A DNA stretch of 64,000 nt from the NCBI GenBank assembly GCA_018873245.2, contig JAEMBT020000008.1:1-64000 (forward strand). Direction: 5' to 3'. The position numbers and the translations under genes were made by a program. The notes under the pieces are model-generated. The model had not been told where the DNA came from and did no database searches. It saw only the letters and a list, made by a program, of their open reading frames with translations. This DNA is from Archegozetes longisetosus (Eukaryota; Arthropoda; Arachnida; Sarcoptiformes; Trhypochthoniidae). Shown one piece after another: positions 9,077 through 23,000 of this stretch; the stretch's first letter is position 1, and every line of letters begins with the position of its first letter.

Positions 9077-10505
9077 TTAATTAGTATATCTGTCTACTGG
9101 TCTAACTATTCTCCCATATTTCGTTTGAACTACCGGTGAATCTCTGTGATTGCCAACATCTTGATGACCAAGAGATCCACTGTGCAGACTCCCTTCTGCA
9201 CCATTTTCACAACTACTACTCTCCTTCATAGTTGGAATACTACTACTCCACTTTGTAGTATGAATACTATTACTCCCTTCATAGTATTACTTCTCGAGTG
9301 ATCCAGATCAATAATTTCTGTTTCTTTTGCAGCATTAGAAGAAGCATTACCTATGTCTTCTTCATAATTATAGATTTCTGCTTCATCATCGATCAATGAG
9401 CTCTGATTTTGATTTTTAAAGTCTAGACTAGTTTAATCGGATGATGTAGAAATACTATTGTGCAAATTTAAACTAGCATTAACTAAAACAGAATCGTCAT
9501 CATCAATGAAAACTCCAGGAGACTGAATTTCTGAAGTTTCCGAGCGGAAAGGTTCTATAGTCTCACAACCGTTTTTACACACTTTATAATTTAAAATGAT
9601 CCAAAATATTCATATTCAAATTTACTCAACCTTCCCTGGATAATGGGCTAGTACCAAATCCTCGACTTTATATTCAGCGAATTTCACAACTCTTATAATG
9701 ATAATCTTTCTGATTATCTTGTGCAGCTCACATCTCTCAATAGCTATCTTTCTAGCTTCTAAAATACTTCCTTTCAGTCTCTCATTAACATCATAAATAC
9801 ATATTCGATTCAGAGATATATACGTGGGAAGAATAGGTTCTTTCACACAAACTTAAAAAATCGACTAAACCAGTACTCTCTTGAACTGCGCAATTATACG
9901 CAAACCTTACTTGTAGCAATATTTTATTCAATTTCTATGATTACGACTTTGAAAACTGTGAGATCGTTGAAACTAAAGTATGATTAAACCTTTTTTACAA
10001 GCCCATTGGCTTTGAATTATATGCATTTGTTCTATTGTTCTGCCCGCTTAAGAATTTAGGTTCTTTTCTATAACTGAAAAGTTTAAATTATCTTTATGTG
10101 AATCATCTAAAGACTACTGTTCCAGCTATTGTATTTTCGACGATCTTGGTTCGACACAAAGGTTCGGTATTAGAATTATAGTTATTCTTACCGAATTTTA
10201 CCATGCATTAGGGAGCATGGATCCCTGGAATACCAATTACAAAATTTTGATTCAAAAATACCTTCTTTTATTCCTGAGTTAGTCTCAACCGGGATCCAAA
10301 TTATTATTTTTTGCTTCAATATATCTGTACTCTTAAATTTAGTAAGCTAACAAGAGGTTCTGAAGTCTCGTAAATAGTTAGAAAAAGTATTTTCGGCGAA
10401 TAAAGGCCTAATGTAACTAACGGCTGCACCTGTATCGATTACTAGATTAATAATTACTTCATCTAATATAGTCTGAATTTTAAAATAAATCTCCATATAT
10501 GATTT
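9077..10505 (-). pseudogene. Ty3/gypsy-like protease-integrase remnant with reverse transcriptase deleted
   Basis: Read on the minus strand. A retropepsin core LVIDTGAAVSYI lies at about 10435 with a downstream FVIGIPGI block. It runs almost directly into an integrase at about 10160. Integrase landmarks are KRFNHTLVSTISQF, FAYNCAVQESTG (the AYN...STG block of gypsy integrases) and a C-terminal LEARKIAIERC...VEDLVLAHYPGK segment. A Ser-rich tail ends in KYGRIVRPVDRY before a TAA at 9077-9079. Several stops and frame changes are present, and no reverse transcriptase or RNase H lies between protease and integrase, so this is a decayed, internally deleted copy. Confidence 0.75.
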
Positions 10506-10929
10506 ATAAGGCTTTCTGAACTTTATGACTTAACTATGGGTGCCCTCTGTCCCGGTTTCGGCTAGACAGACCTAATATAAAGAGATTTGTACTGTATTCT
10601 GACAATGTATAAATCGGCCTCGAGTCCCGAATAGACTTTCCGCCAATTCTTCGTTTGAATCCTGTACGAAATATATCTCAGGGAATACTCTTATATATTT
10701 ATTCTTTGAATCTATTATTCTTTAGTTTATGTTTATTAGTAATCAATCACATCGTTTAATCGGACGATATTTACTGTTATTAAATCTGCTAAAACACAGA
10801 TATTTTTGTTTAGCTTGAAAATTTTAAGGCAGCATAAAATAAAGTGCAAACTCTTATCGGGATATTTTTATAAACAAATATAAAAATAATTCAAAAATTT
10901 GATGTACTATCGGAACAATCTAAAACAAA

Positions 10930-11165
10930 TAATTATTTTGTGACGGACACGGTGTTTTGTCCGCCTGGGCGGTTGTTAGAAACTGCCGATTCCGTGGGAG
11001 GGTTTGGGAACACCGGCCACTATACTCACTTTAAGAAGTGATGATTAGTGGCTGGAACACTAATAAATCAGGTACTGTAAAAACAATTATTTTATTAGGC
11101 CAAGGATTTTTTTTCAGGTACAAATGCTGTGACCCTATCCCCGACATGTATTTTATGGGTCACAG
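10930..11165. other. GC-richer island of unknown nature
   Basis: A stretch with short GC-rich inverted motifs (GTCCGCCTGGGCGG and CCGTGGGAGGG) stands out in very AT-rich surroundings and has no coding frame. It may be the end of a mobile element; no pair of ends was found. Confidence 0.35.
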
Positions 11166-12547
11166 TTATTAATTGTTAAAACAATATATTTTGGGTAAAA
11201 ATATTGATGGTAAGTATTAAAAAGTATATAATTGATATATTAAAAATATAGTTAATAATATTATAAATAAAACCAAGTGTTATTAAAATCATAAAAGTTA
11301 AAATCTTAATATATTTTAAAAATTAGTTTTTTTAGATATCAGTTTATTATAGTACACGCTAAAACTTAATTATCGACGCTGGTTACAGATAGCATTTGAT
11401 GAAGCTATTGAGGATTATTTTGTTTTAAAGCTCTAAGTTGCGTTCGCTACAAAATATTAGATAAAATTTTATAATAGAAGTTAATTAGAAATTTAATTTA
11501 AATATAATTATAAAAATAATATATATATATATATATAACTTTAATAAAAAACGCTCAAAAAGTTAATAATAAAATTAATAAAATGATAAAATAATTAAAT
11601 TTGTAATAAAATAAGCATAATATATCAAAATAAAAAATCCCAGCTAACCAAACCTAATCTATAAAGAATATCATCAATAATAATATATTGTAACATTTTT
11701 TCGTTTTAGGTGGTATAACAATCATATTGACACATTATTATGATACTTTAGTTCTACGTATAGGATTACTAATTTTTATGATTCACACTTACCTTTATTT
11801 TTTTGATTGGAATAAAATTACAAATAATATTGGTTATGGACATGATAAAAAAGTGGAAGATATTACGAAAAAGTTAAGTATTGCAAAATATCTAATGCAA
11901 TTTAGTTATATATAAACACATTACCCCGTTTTACAAATCTTTATTAATACAGTATACACTCGATAATTTGAAACAGTTTATTTTGAAATACTTGATATTT
12001 TGAACGAATTTTATTATTAGTTCATATTATTGCGTACCATTTTAAAATAAAAAGCGTAAAATAATTTATCACTATATTTATTTGATTATAACTTTTTATT
12101 CCTAACTAGGGAATATAAAGCTACTTATTCCTCATAACTTAAACAAAAATTATGTTAATCAATAGAAAATAATTCGATAAATAACAATAATCTTTTTGAG
12201 CCATCTTTTGATTTAAGTGTGTTTAAGTTAATATCATTAAGTTGAAATTAAAACTAAATTACTATATTCATTACACGTATAGTCCATTCATTGTACATAT
12301 AATATGTGCATTGCGATAAATTTAAATGTCAAAATTGAGAATAAAACTAAAAAATGGCCCGGAATTTATGTTAATTATCACTTGATTAATCATTTCCAAT
12401 AATTTGGTATTGTTTTTATAGAAATTTGGAGAAATAAGTAGCTTTACATTCCCTAGGTAGGTTTTAGAATTTCAAATTTTGTATTTTCCTTAGATATTGA
12501 AGTTATTTTTTGCCATTTGAAATTTGTTTACAAACACCTTTTAAAAA
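11166..12547. other. AT-rich intergenic DNA
   Basis: No supportable gene. It includes an (AT)n run at about 11519-11537. A 62-aa frame at 11727-11915 has no recognisable features. Confidence 0.6.
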
Positions 12548-12847
12548 ATGGTTGAACTTGGTTTCTTTAATACTTTTAATCGTATCGCCCTTGAATGTCC
12601 TGAAAGTATAGATTTTCCACCTCATTCTCTTGATATGAATTTTTGCGATTATTTTCTTTGGGGATATGTTAAAGATAAAGTCTACACTAAGAATTCTCAG
12701 TCAATAGAAGAGCTCGAAAGGGAAATTGAAAGGGAAATATTAAATATTTCTAATACTATATTGAATGACGTTATCGAATATTTTCAAGTTCGATTACGCC
12801 ACGTTCACTTAGATAACGGATGGCATTTCGAATATATCATTTCATAA
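12548..12847 (+). pseudogene. Mariner-like transposase C-terminal fragment
   Basis: A 99-aa frame contains FPPHSLDMNFCDYFLWGYVKDKVY, a degenerate form of the PPxSPDLxPxDxFLWGxLKxxVY block of mariner/ITm-type transposases, followed by the usual EELxREIxxE helix and an RLRHVHLDNGWHFE ending. The catalytic block and the N terminus are missing. No terminal repeats were found, so this is a fossil fragment. Confidence 0.75.
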
Positions 12848-15537
12848 ACTCTCACTTTTCTACTTGCTTTTTGTAAAAAAAAATTTCAATAAAGTTCCTT
12901 GTGCTTTTGAAGTGATAAACTTTTGAAATATAGTGATCAATTATTTTACGCTCTGAATTTATCAAATAGTTTTAAAATGATTATTGGATAATGTATTTTT
13001 GGACAGACTATTTTATTTGTTCATTACTCGAGTGAATTTAATAATTTTGATTGAGATTGTAAATTATTTTATATTGTCAACGATTGTAGGATTCCACGAA
13101 AATATTGAAGATTGTTTTTGACAAAACTAAGATATCGAAAATAAATCAGTTGAGCTAAAATTACCATCAGAATATTCGTTTATTATTGACTTATTTAAAT
13201 AGTTATATTCTAAATAAAATCTTAGTATTAATAATTAAAATTTTGAATTTATAACAAATTTTTTATTCTAACGAGTCTTGAAAACACTATTTTGAACCAA
13301 ATATTTTGGTAGAAGCGGTTTCAAAACAGCAAAGATTTACTGTATATGGTTGTTATTTTTACTGTTATTAAATTAACATTAAGCTTTTAGAAACTAATTA
13401 GCCAAAAAGCATGAAAAATATCTAAATCAATTACATGAATTCAAATGATTATTCGAACTAATCAATTTTCAAACCATCAGTAGTACTGAGCTTTTGAGGT
13501 AAATCAGTGAGTTGCCGTGATTACCATTGAATCAGTCAAACAAATATGATTTGTCTGAATTAGGGACACTGATGATAGTATAAATCGTTATTGACTTTCT
13601 TAACTTTCACCAACACTTTAAATTTGACCGGATTTAATTCTTAATTAACAAGTAGCGACGTCAACTGCCCCGATTGGGTTTGAGAAACAAACTAATTAGT
13701 CCGAAAAGTAGTTATGTTCTAATTGTAAAAATTTTAATTATTGAACTTATTTCGTTGAATTATAGTGCAGTTATAAATCAAATATACTCTATAATATAAA
13801 AATCGTTACAACATTTCAAGTAAATATAGTAAGTTGTCATTTTAAATAGTCAAATTGAATAGCTGCTTGAATTTATATCAATTTTGTAGTATTTATTAAT
13901 ACTATACTTAATTTAAAAATTATGCTAATATTTGGTTATTATTTATTTATATATTTTAGAATAAATTAGTCAAATCAATTCATTCTATATATTTTATAAA
14001 TGTTATATTGACATCAAACTTATAAGAATAATTAGTCAAATATAATATACATTATATTGTTATTTTGGTATTTATAGAAAATGACATTTTCGAATTTAAT
14101 TTTTATCAGAATTTATATGTGAATTAAAGAATATAATTATTTATAAGATACATTGTATTATTTATAGGATGATATAATATGAATTTTGAAATGATTCCAA
14201 ATTTTAGAGTATTATATTCAAAAATGTTTCTAATAAAAGTCGAGATTGTTTAACATATGTTGTATTCGTATATATGTATGTTAAGTATTGAAACGTTTCG
14301 ATGTTATCATAGTTTTCTAACTTAATTAGAGCTCAGTATTGAATTCTAAAAAGTATTGTTATATTATAAACATAACTTGTAATTTACTAGTAATTTTGAA
14401 TTAGTTTACTCTATACTGTCTTCTTAAATAAGGTAATAGATTTTTGGATATGAATAATATATATTCTTAAATTGTAAACTATGTACTTCTAAAAGTAAAA
14501 GAGACCCTTATTATAAAATTTGATGCAGACCTAAGAAATATTATCATTGAAGAATGTAATGAAATTTAGGAAAACTAGAAAATTAGTTATAAAGATAAAC
14601 TTTTAAAACTTTATAAATACTATTTTTACAATTAGATGGTGCTTCATAAAAACTTTATGTTAATTACTATAAATATAACCAAAAGTTTAAACAATTAAAA
14701 AATCTTTTTATTTCGGTACAAATGGTCTTTAAATTTTCATGTTATATTCTAAACACATTGCTCGACACAATTATAAAGAAAAAACTTTAAAGTTATTTAC
14801 AGTTTTATAAAAACCGAATAAATTGGTTTTTAGCATAAATTTATAAGAAAAAAATCATGAAACGAAAACGAATATATTAAACTGAGTGTATTATAATATA
14901 CTAGTATCTTAGAAAATGTTAATTTAACTCTAATCATACTTCAAATTAAAAAATAACTCGATTGAAAAAAGTGAAAAAGATTTTATAAAATTTTTCAAAC
15001 AGATGTCTCTGAAAGCAGCAAAAGTTTAGCTTTTAAAAATTCAATTTAAATATGTTATAAATAATTTTTAATTAATTTTATCAGAATAATTATGATTCAG
15101 AATATAGATATCAATAAGATTTGCAAAAATTTAAACAAAAAATAGTTATTTTAGTACTAAATAAACGAATATAACCTTCGTGTTATTTTTCGTAAATAAA
15201 TTACATTTAACTATAGAATTTCAGTAAGAAAATTTTTAATATTTCATATTTAGTATTCATATTCTCAAATAAAGTAAGAGCATTTTGCGAAATTTTAGAA
15301 ACTTTTCTAGTTTTTAATATAAATCAAATTAATCAATTTTTGCTGTAAAACGAAGCAATTCGTTTTAAAAAATTGTATAATAGATGGAGTGCTATTTATG
15401 TCATCAACTAATTAGTTTAAAAAGTTGAAGAAACCCAACCTTACCGAATTATAATTATAATACCATATATTTATATACCAATATAGCCATATTTTATATT
15501 TTATACAATTATTATTTTAAAAGCATTATCATTATTA
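12848..15537. other. AT-rich intergenic DNA, no gene seen
   Basis: Very AT-rich sequence dense in stops in all frames. I saw no tRNA, rRNA or repeat structure that I can support. Confidence 0.6.
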
Positions 15538-16064
15538 TAGGGTGACCACCTAAAGCTTGTCTTATTACGAAACAAATATATCAAAGGGGAGATCCTTACA
15601 TTTTTTTTGAAGAATAATGTCGCTTTTATTAGTCATTGCAAATATTTATGTATCAAACATTACATTCTAATATTAAAACATCAATAATTATTAATCATGG
15701 CTGATTTCAAAGGTATATTTTTTGTTAGAAATGGCATCTTTCAAAAGTTAGTTATTCATAAGTGAGAAATACTGGCTTATATCAGATATAAGTCAAGGCA
15801 GAAAAGATTAGTCCTATAACTTTTTGTTTTAAATCACAGGTGTTCAAAACATTGACCGCGGGTTCTTAATCCCTTACCGTTTGCAAGATAAATCTAATGT
15901 TTGAATTTCTAAAAAATGTTTTCTAAGCAAATTTTTCAAAACGAAAGTTGAAAAACGGAACAACTAATTGTCCAGTCAGGAGTTTTTGGTCTGACGGGAT
16001 TTCTATTTTTTATCTTTAAAAAGACGGGACTGTCCCGTCAAAAACGGAACAGATGGTCACCCTA
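15538..16064. mobile_element. Non-autonomous DNA transposon (hAT-like MITE)
   Basis: A 527-bp element is bounded by the inverted termini TAGGGTGACCA and TGGTCACCCTA. The right end has a subterminal GACGGGACTGTCCCGTC palindrome. There is no coding capacity. GGGTGACC ends of this kind are known from hAT-type MITEs. A target-site duplication was not evident, so the superfamily is tentative. Confidence 0.75.
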
Positions 16065-16505
16065 CTCTTTACTACATATACTATGGATACTTGTTTGTGT
16101 GTGTAATAATGTTTGTAAGGAAGTATTATTATCGGTTTATTAATTATAATACTGTACTTCAAAGTTACTGATATTTAGGGGCAAATATTAAGTCACAAAT
16201 AAATCATTGTGTAATTTTATGTTAGTCTAACTTGAATCTCAACATATGTATTATTTATATTTAATTCTATTACCAAAGTCCTAAAGTCCAAAGTTGCAAG
16301 TCCCAATCTTGTAATGCTTTGTTCAACATTTGAGAATTTCAAATTATGTTAGTTTATTATCAAAAACAGGATTAATTTCTGTGAGACCAAATGCAACAAA
16401 TTACAGCAATTTGAATATCATAACAAGTTCCACTATGATAAAATGCTATAGAAAATTGTAAGCAATTAAAAATCTAAATATTTATTGAAACATAACAATT
16501 CTTGG
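16065..16505. other. Intergenic, no gene seen
   Basis: AT-rich spacer between two mobile elements; nothing recognisable. Confidence 0.6.
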
Positions 16506-17695
16506 TTAAGGGAGATTAAGTCGGCGCAACCTCATAAAAATCGAAAGGGGGCTTAAATCGATAGTACTCGACGAGACAAGCGAAATCTGAAATTTTTGAA
16601 GCCACCCCCACCCGTTCAAGAGATACGCCCGTTTTAAATAGAATTAACACCATGCCTATTCATGAGTAGGTGCGACACCGTAAAAATCATATTATGGGTC
16701 TTGTCAATAGCACTCTACAAGACTAATAGAAGTATATACAAGATACACCCACCCGTTCGTGAAATACATCCGTCTGAATTCTAACTAATGTTTAAATCAA
16801 AGCTGAGTGTGCAGATTATTATAAAAATTATTATTTAAAGTCAAATTAAAGATTGAAAGCAATCATAATCACTTTTGATGAGCACTTTGGAGATTATTTT
16901 TAAATTAAGGAATAAACCTATTGAATTTATTAGTCAAATTAAAATGTCAATACATCTATTTAATAACCTCATAAATTATTTTCTGAATCTGACAAGTTCT
17001 CATGGTCAGTCGGAGTATTATTTGACTCTAAGAATTCGTGAGATTCAGGCAGTAGTTCATCATCGGAAGCAATCTGTAGTGAACCACTCAAAAATTGAGT
17101 GGTATCTTCCGAGAATCTTTTGAAAGACAAACCTGAGTTTTTCCTTTCAAGAAGATCCAGGAATAGATGGCCCAGTCCACTTGTTCTCTTAAATATTTGG
17201 GAGATTGTTGAGACTTGATAAATAATTTTATGTTTCTCCACAATCTCCTGGTTCTATTTACGTGAACAATTTAGACATAGCCTATATATAGAATGTATCT
17301 CACAAATTTCTAATTTGTTAAAGTCAACCAGTCAATGGGATTGCTTTCAATCTTTAACATAATTTCTAACAATAATTTTTATAACGATATGCAGACTAAG
17401 CTTGGTTTAAACTCTAGTTGGAATTCAAACGGACGTATTTCATAAATGGTCGGGTGTATTTTGCATATACTTTTATTCGTCTTGTAGAATGCTATTGACA
17501 AGACCCATCATATGATTTTTACGATGCTACGCCCACTCAGAATTCAACGATAAGTTAATTATAGAAAAGTGGGCGTATCTCTTGAACAGGTGGGCGTGGC
17601 TTCAAAAATATTCAGATCTCGCTTTGTCTCGGCGAGTACTATCGATTTGAGCCCCCTCGATTTTTATGGGGTCGCGCCGACTTACTCCGCCTTAA
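16506..17695. mobile_element. TTAA-flanked fold-back element with arms of about 370 bp
   Basis: Both edges carry TTAA (16506-16509 and 17692-17695) followed by inverted termini GGGAGATTAAGTCGGCG and GGCGGAGTAAGTCGGCG. The arms pair over about 370 bp: 16506-16870 with 17335-17695 reversed. Shared blocks include TCGATAGTACTCG, CCGTTCAAGAGATACGCCC-like and CAATAGCACTCTACAAGAC-like segments. The loop (about 16875-17250) has a 90-codon minus-strand frame with an acidic Ser/Asp/Glu-rich end but no known domain. TTAA target sites suggest piggyBac-type mobilisation; no transposase is present. Confidence 0.85.
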
Positions 17696-20064
17696 CCCAT
17701 TTAAACAATATTGTAATAGTATTTTTAATTAACAATTATTCACAAATAGCTTTTGTAATTATAATTTATAATTATAAAATTATCTAAAAATGTAACTTGA
17801 AAATACGCATATAAACATAAAGCCTTCTATAATGTTTTAGGGCAGAAGGCGAACAATAAAATGATTAATTCTTTAAAAAAGCCTAACCTAGGTTCCTATT
17901 GAAATCAATGTAAAATTAAGTTTTTCCTCCATAGTCTTCAATGTAATTTTACATTTTTGATTGCCCGTAACTCGGGAGGTATCGATTTCCGACATTTGGG
18001 ACTATCACAAATGAATTCTACAGTCCCAAAACCCCCTAGTAGACCAATCTCATGATGATCCTGAGGTGGGCCCATTCTATAGTTTACCCCATTTAGTTCG
18101 TAATCTATTATTAATTTAGCAAGTTTGTTATTAATTCAATCACTACTTATTTCTTCATGTACAGTCATTGGCAAAACTAACTTATACGGTTTTTAAAGTT
18201 TTTGAGTAGTGAAATTTGATAGATATTAATGAAATATTTTTTTGGATGAACTATATATCGGGACCGATATAGTGATAAGTTAGCTTCCAAATTCCTTGTG
18301 AGGTTGGTGAGTTATTCATGTAAACTTTGTCAGAGGAATTGGAAGAGAATTTTTAAATTATGATCAACGGAAACTAAAATAGAAAAAATGATTAGATACG
18401 TGTATTGTTGTTCCACCCAGATATCCTTTGTCTAAGGACTAAAAACCTAAATACTCGAGAAATGCGATCTTTCAAAAGATCATAACTCTTATCTGAAGGA
18501 ATAATATGATCTCAATATCAAATTATAGATCATGTAAATATTTATCAAGAATTCTATTAGAATCTTATCTTATGTTAAATATAGTTAAAATATCGTCAGA
18601 TTAACAATCTTGCATATTAAATCGCGCAAAGCAATAATAAATCGTTTTCAAAGTTTAGATAGCCCTAAAAAGACTGTTTTAAATCAGACTTTAATTCAGT
18701 ATCGAGTAAAATTTTCATCTCTACGCATAAAGATGGAAATGTAAAATCAGAACACCTTCAGGATCTTTGCGGTCCTCAAAGCGCTCTGATCTAACGCTTA
18801 AATGATATATTTAATGGCGATGAATTCGGTTCGTTTTGGCGAACTCTTCTGAACAAATCATATAAAATTAAAGACAAAAAACTTTAAACAGGAATGGAAA
18901 GTAAAGTAAGAATTTCGATATTCTTATACGCCAATACGACTAATGAAGAAAAACTGAAGTCAATAGTAATTGGAAAAGCAAGAGAGCCCGATTATTAGTT
19001 ATATTTTTCCTCGGATAAATTTACACTCATATACAAACGTGGTTACAAAGCTCGCTTGATTTCAGGCGAGTTAAGGTCGATAAAATAGGTAATCGCTCTT
19101 TCAAAGCAACGAAAATATAATTTAAGGCAAGCATCTAGTAATCAGTTTAACTTTCAAAACTGAAAAATTAATTATATAAACTATGAAAGGCTTGAGGCTA
19201 AGGTAGGTTAATTTATGTTAAAGTATATTACGTTATATTAGGAGTGGTTAGGTAAAGTTAATAAGATTGGGATATGGTAGACTAAGTTTAATTTAATGCA
19301 ACTAGTAACATACATGAGTTAATGCAAGATTTTGCAAAAAAAACTTACAAAGCCATTTTTCGAATAAAAATTATAAAGAAGGGAAAATGATTTTAAGGTT
19401 AGGGAAATAGAAGATATATAAAAAATGAAAAAATAATTGAGCGAAGCAGATATGAATAGAGAAATAACAATAAAATCAATAAAAACAATACATCTAGATA
19501 AAATTAAAGAATAAGTTTTTGATGAGATGATTAACCCAAGTTTCAATAAAGAATAATTTAAAATAATCTAGTAATTAACTAATACGATTGTTATATTGAC
19601 TAATGAAAAAAAGCTGTCATCCTCGAAGAAGAAGAAAAATAGAACAACCCAAATGGAAAAGACGAATCTAAAAAATCGGGATAGGCAGCTTGGATAGTAA
19701 AAAGAGTTGCTATCTAACCTAACCTAACAGATAACCTAATCAACAACATAACTGAGTTTCTGAAGCAAGCTTAAAACATCTTTATGTCTCAAAGTGCTCG
19801 TTAACACTAATATTGTGGACGATTAAATCGCAAACAAGTCTCAATTCAACGGAAGGTTGCATACAGCATCTACTTTTAAAATATTACTGGTGTGCTAGTT
19901 AATAACCAAAATCGATCTTTTGCTAAAAAAAAGTTCTTTTTACTGTTTACCAAACAAATTTTAATTAATGGCTCTTAAATTGTCAGTATTCATTAAAAAA
20001 AAAGACATGAAATTTTATCGAAATCAAGCATTGGTAATGAAAAAATTGTCAATTTCAAAGTGGT
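17696..20064. other. Intergenic DNA with a possible decayed repeat
   Basis: No supportable gene. About 17840-18080 is less AT-rich and includes a partial inverted pair (CAATGTAAAATTAAG against CAATGTAATTTTACATT), which looks like mobile-element debris. A short CCTAACCTAAC run lies near 19716-19728. Confidence 0.5.
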
Positions 20065-23000
20065 TCATAAGACATGATCGATAACATGCAAAACTCCATT
20101 TGTCGCAGTTATGTCAGCATACGATAGTATTATTCCATTAACCGAAACGCAATCTATAATAGAACGAAAGTTTTAATTTGATTGAGTAGAATGCAAAATT
20201 TATTGTTCGAAAAAACAATCAATACTTGGTTTCCTCTGAAATTTCAGAGTATCTCCGCTCAGAGCTTGAGCTGTTCGAACATCGCTGCCATCACTACTGA
20301 TTGGTATAGAACTCGTGAACATGGCTTTAGGAATTATGTGTTTCTTCAAAAATTCTAAATCATTTTTAAACACAAATTTCAAACTTTTTATCGAACAAAA
20401 TAAAAACAATTTTCAAAACTAATTGTTTTAAACATCAAACTAACCTCTGCTGGCGTTGGCATCACTCTTCAATCGTTCAATTGCTTTCGAATCAATTTGA
20501 TTGAAGGCTTCATCTTTTGGCGCGAATATAGCTATAGGTCCACTTTCAGCTAATTCTTGCTCCATTCCCGCATTTTTTATTAATTGTGCCAGTGTTTTAA
20601 GTATTGGTGACCTTGAAATAATAGTTTCAATGCTTCCTTGCGGAGGATATAACACACTATCTACTGATACAATCAATAGATTTTCATAATATTCTTGTTT
20701 AGCGATCGGTGCTCCCGAAAATGTCAAAAGCGTTCCGTTTTCTAGTTTATTGAATCGGATTTCTTTACCATTAATTGTCGTCAATATTTCGTTATCTTTT
20801 AGTGTTTGTGTTGACACGAAACCCGGCAAAATATGGTATTCTAAGAGATTCTTCAGTTTCGAGGGCTCAGTATTCAGTAAGGACTGTATTTTTAGTGGTA
20901 ATTTTCCAACTGCTCTATCATTCGGTACAATAACAGTGTACTGTCTTTTGTCTCGAATCATATCATCGATTAGACCACTTTTGGTCAACCAGTTTATAAA
21001 TCTTCTGGTTCCCAATTTGTTTCCTATACTAGCGATTGGTGTTTGGCCAGAACTTTCATCCGGTCTCTTATTACCTATAATTAAATTTCGGTTCATGCAA
21101 ATATCATGATTTCAATCAATCAATCATCAGTTAACTATTAGTCATTACTGTTTCTTTCCCGTAATTTATCTGATTTCGGAGCACGCTTCTCGAATCTATT
21201 ATTTTCCGACAAGATATTATCAATAATATGAATCACACCATTTCCTGTTGTTATATCAGATGATAATATTTTCGTTCCATTACTTCCATCTATTCATTGA
21301 AAAAAAATGTTAGCTATTCCAACAACCAGAAGCGAAGCGATAGCGTTCAACAAAGTAAACATCATAGCAAACAATCACTTTTTCAAAAGCTCATCCCATT
21401 TGTATAATATTCGTATCAAATTAGTTCGCAAGCAGCTCAAAATTTACCCTTTCTGAGGTAGAACTCATTCCTTTAAACTATGGGATCAATTCTAAACAAA
21501 TACATAAATAAGCATCAACTGACATCTTATACAGAATAGATCATAGCTGATCTTTAGTGTATGATTCACGCGAAAATAAGCTCAAGTCTAACCTTTATAT
21601 CTATATCCATAGCCATAGCCATAGCTATAGCTATTGCTTTTGCCATCTGAATCATAATCTGGTGCATCGTTTAATTCACTTTTATAGACCGCTCCCTCCA
21701 TTACGTGATTTCGTATGAAATCTTTACTCCAAAAAATTGCCAGATCTTAGTTTAGATTGTTTAAAACTTGTCATACATTAAATCTCATACCATCTAATGC
21801 TCTCCTATTATTAGCCAGCTCTCTCGTAATCGATTCTAATTTAAAGAATGCATTATTATTCGGAACAAATACAGTATAGGGGCCAGGTCCTAAATTATTT
21901 ACAAATAAATATTAATTATAAAATTAGTTTTCAGCTTCACAATCATTTCACCACCTTTAGAAAGCACTTGTCCATAGTTTGATCGCTGAATCAAACTCGA
22001 AAACCTACTCAGATCTGATCTTTTTCTCAACTCATCCATTATTGAGCGAGACTTGCCCTCAGGTTTTTGTAGAAGTTGGTCCACCACATAAACGATCCCA
22101 TTTTGTGCTGATGTGACCGCAATCACTCCGATTCCGTTGACAACAATCTACACATTAAACGTATATTTTTGCACTCAGTCAACCGATTAAATAGAAGTCA
22201 GAATGGATCCTAATAAAACCTACTTTTCCTCCTTCAACAATATTGATTAGATGCGGCTCTCCATTCAACGACTTGACAATCATATTGTTTCTCAAGTTTT
22301 GCGGTGGAAGACCATAACTCAGTATATGTTGCATCAATAACTTCCGAACTAAACTTGGATCCACTTTTATCTGTTCCACTAAATCATCAGATAATGAATT
22401 GAATGCATCATCAGTTGGCATCAATATAGTTATATAATTTGTCGGTCTATCCAACACATCCCAAAGTCCCGAACTGATCATCATATCTTTCAACACAGAA
22501 AACTGTTTATCCTTTCCATCAACTGTCAAATTTGGTGATTCTATTATTTGACTAATTTTTTTCATTTGACCAACACGCTCTTCTGGTCTAGTCGTTGATT
22601 TGGTCGTTTGTTTAGGATCTGGTCGTCTCAACGGCTGCTCTCCATATCTTCTCATAGTGTTGTAATCGATTGGTCCAAGTCTTCTTTCATTTGGTTCAAT
22701 CGCTCTATTTCTAGGATCATGGCCATATTTTTCTTGTCTCGATCCAGGTCTTGGCTCACGTGATGATTCATCTCCATTTTGTTGACTTCGCCTTTCTGAT
22801 TCGATCCTTGAATCAAAGTCTCGGGGAGTCGGTCTGTGAATAGGTCTTTTCGTTCGATCCTTCTCTTCAATTCTATCAATTGCTTCACCAGAGTACTGAT
22901 CATCTCTATAATTATTAGCCATGTTTTGTCTTCTATACGGCTGTTCAGCATATGTTCCTTCGACTGGAACTGAAGATTGATTCTTACTGTCATAGTATGG

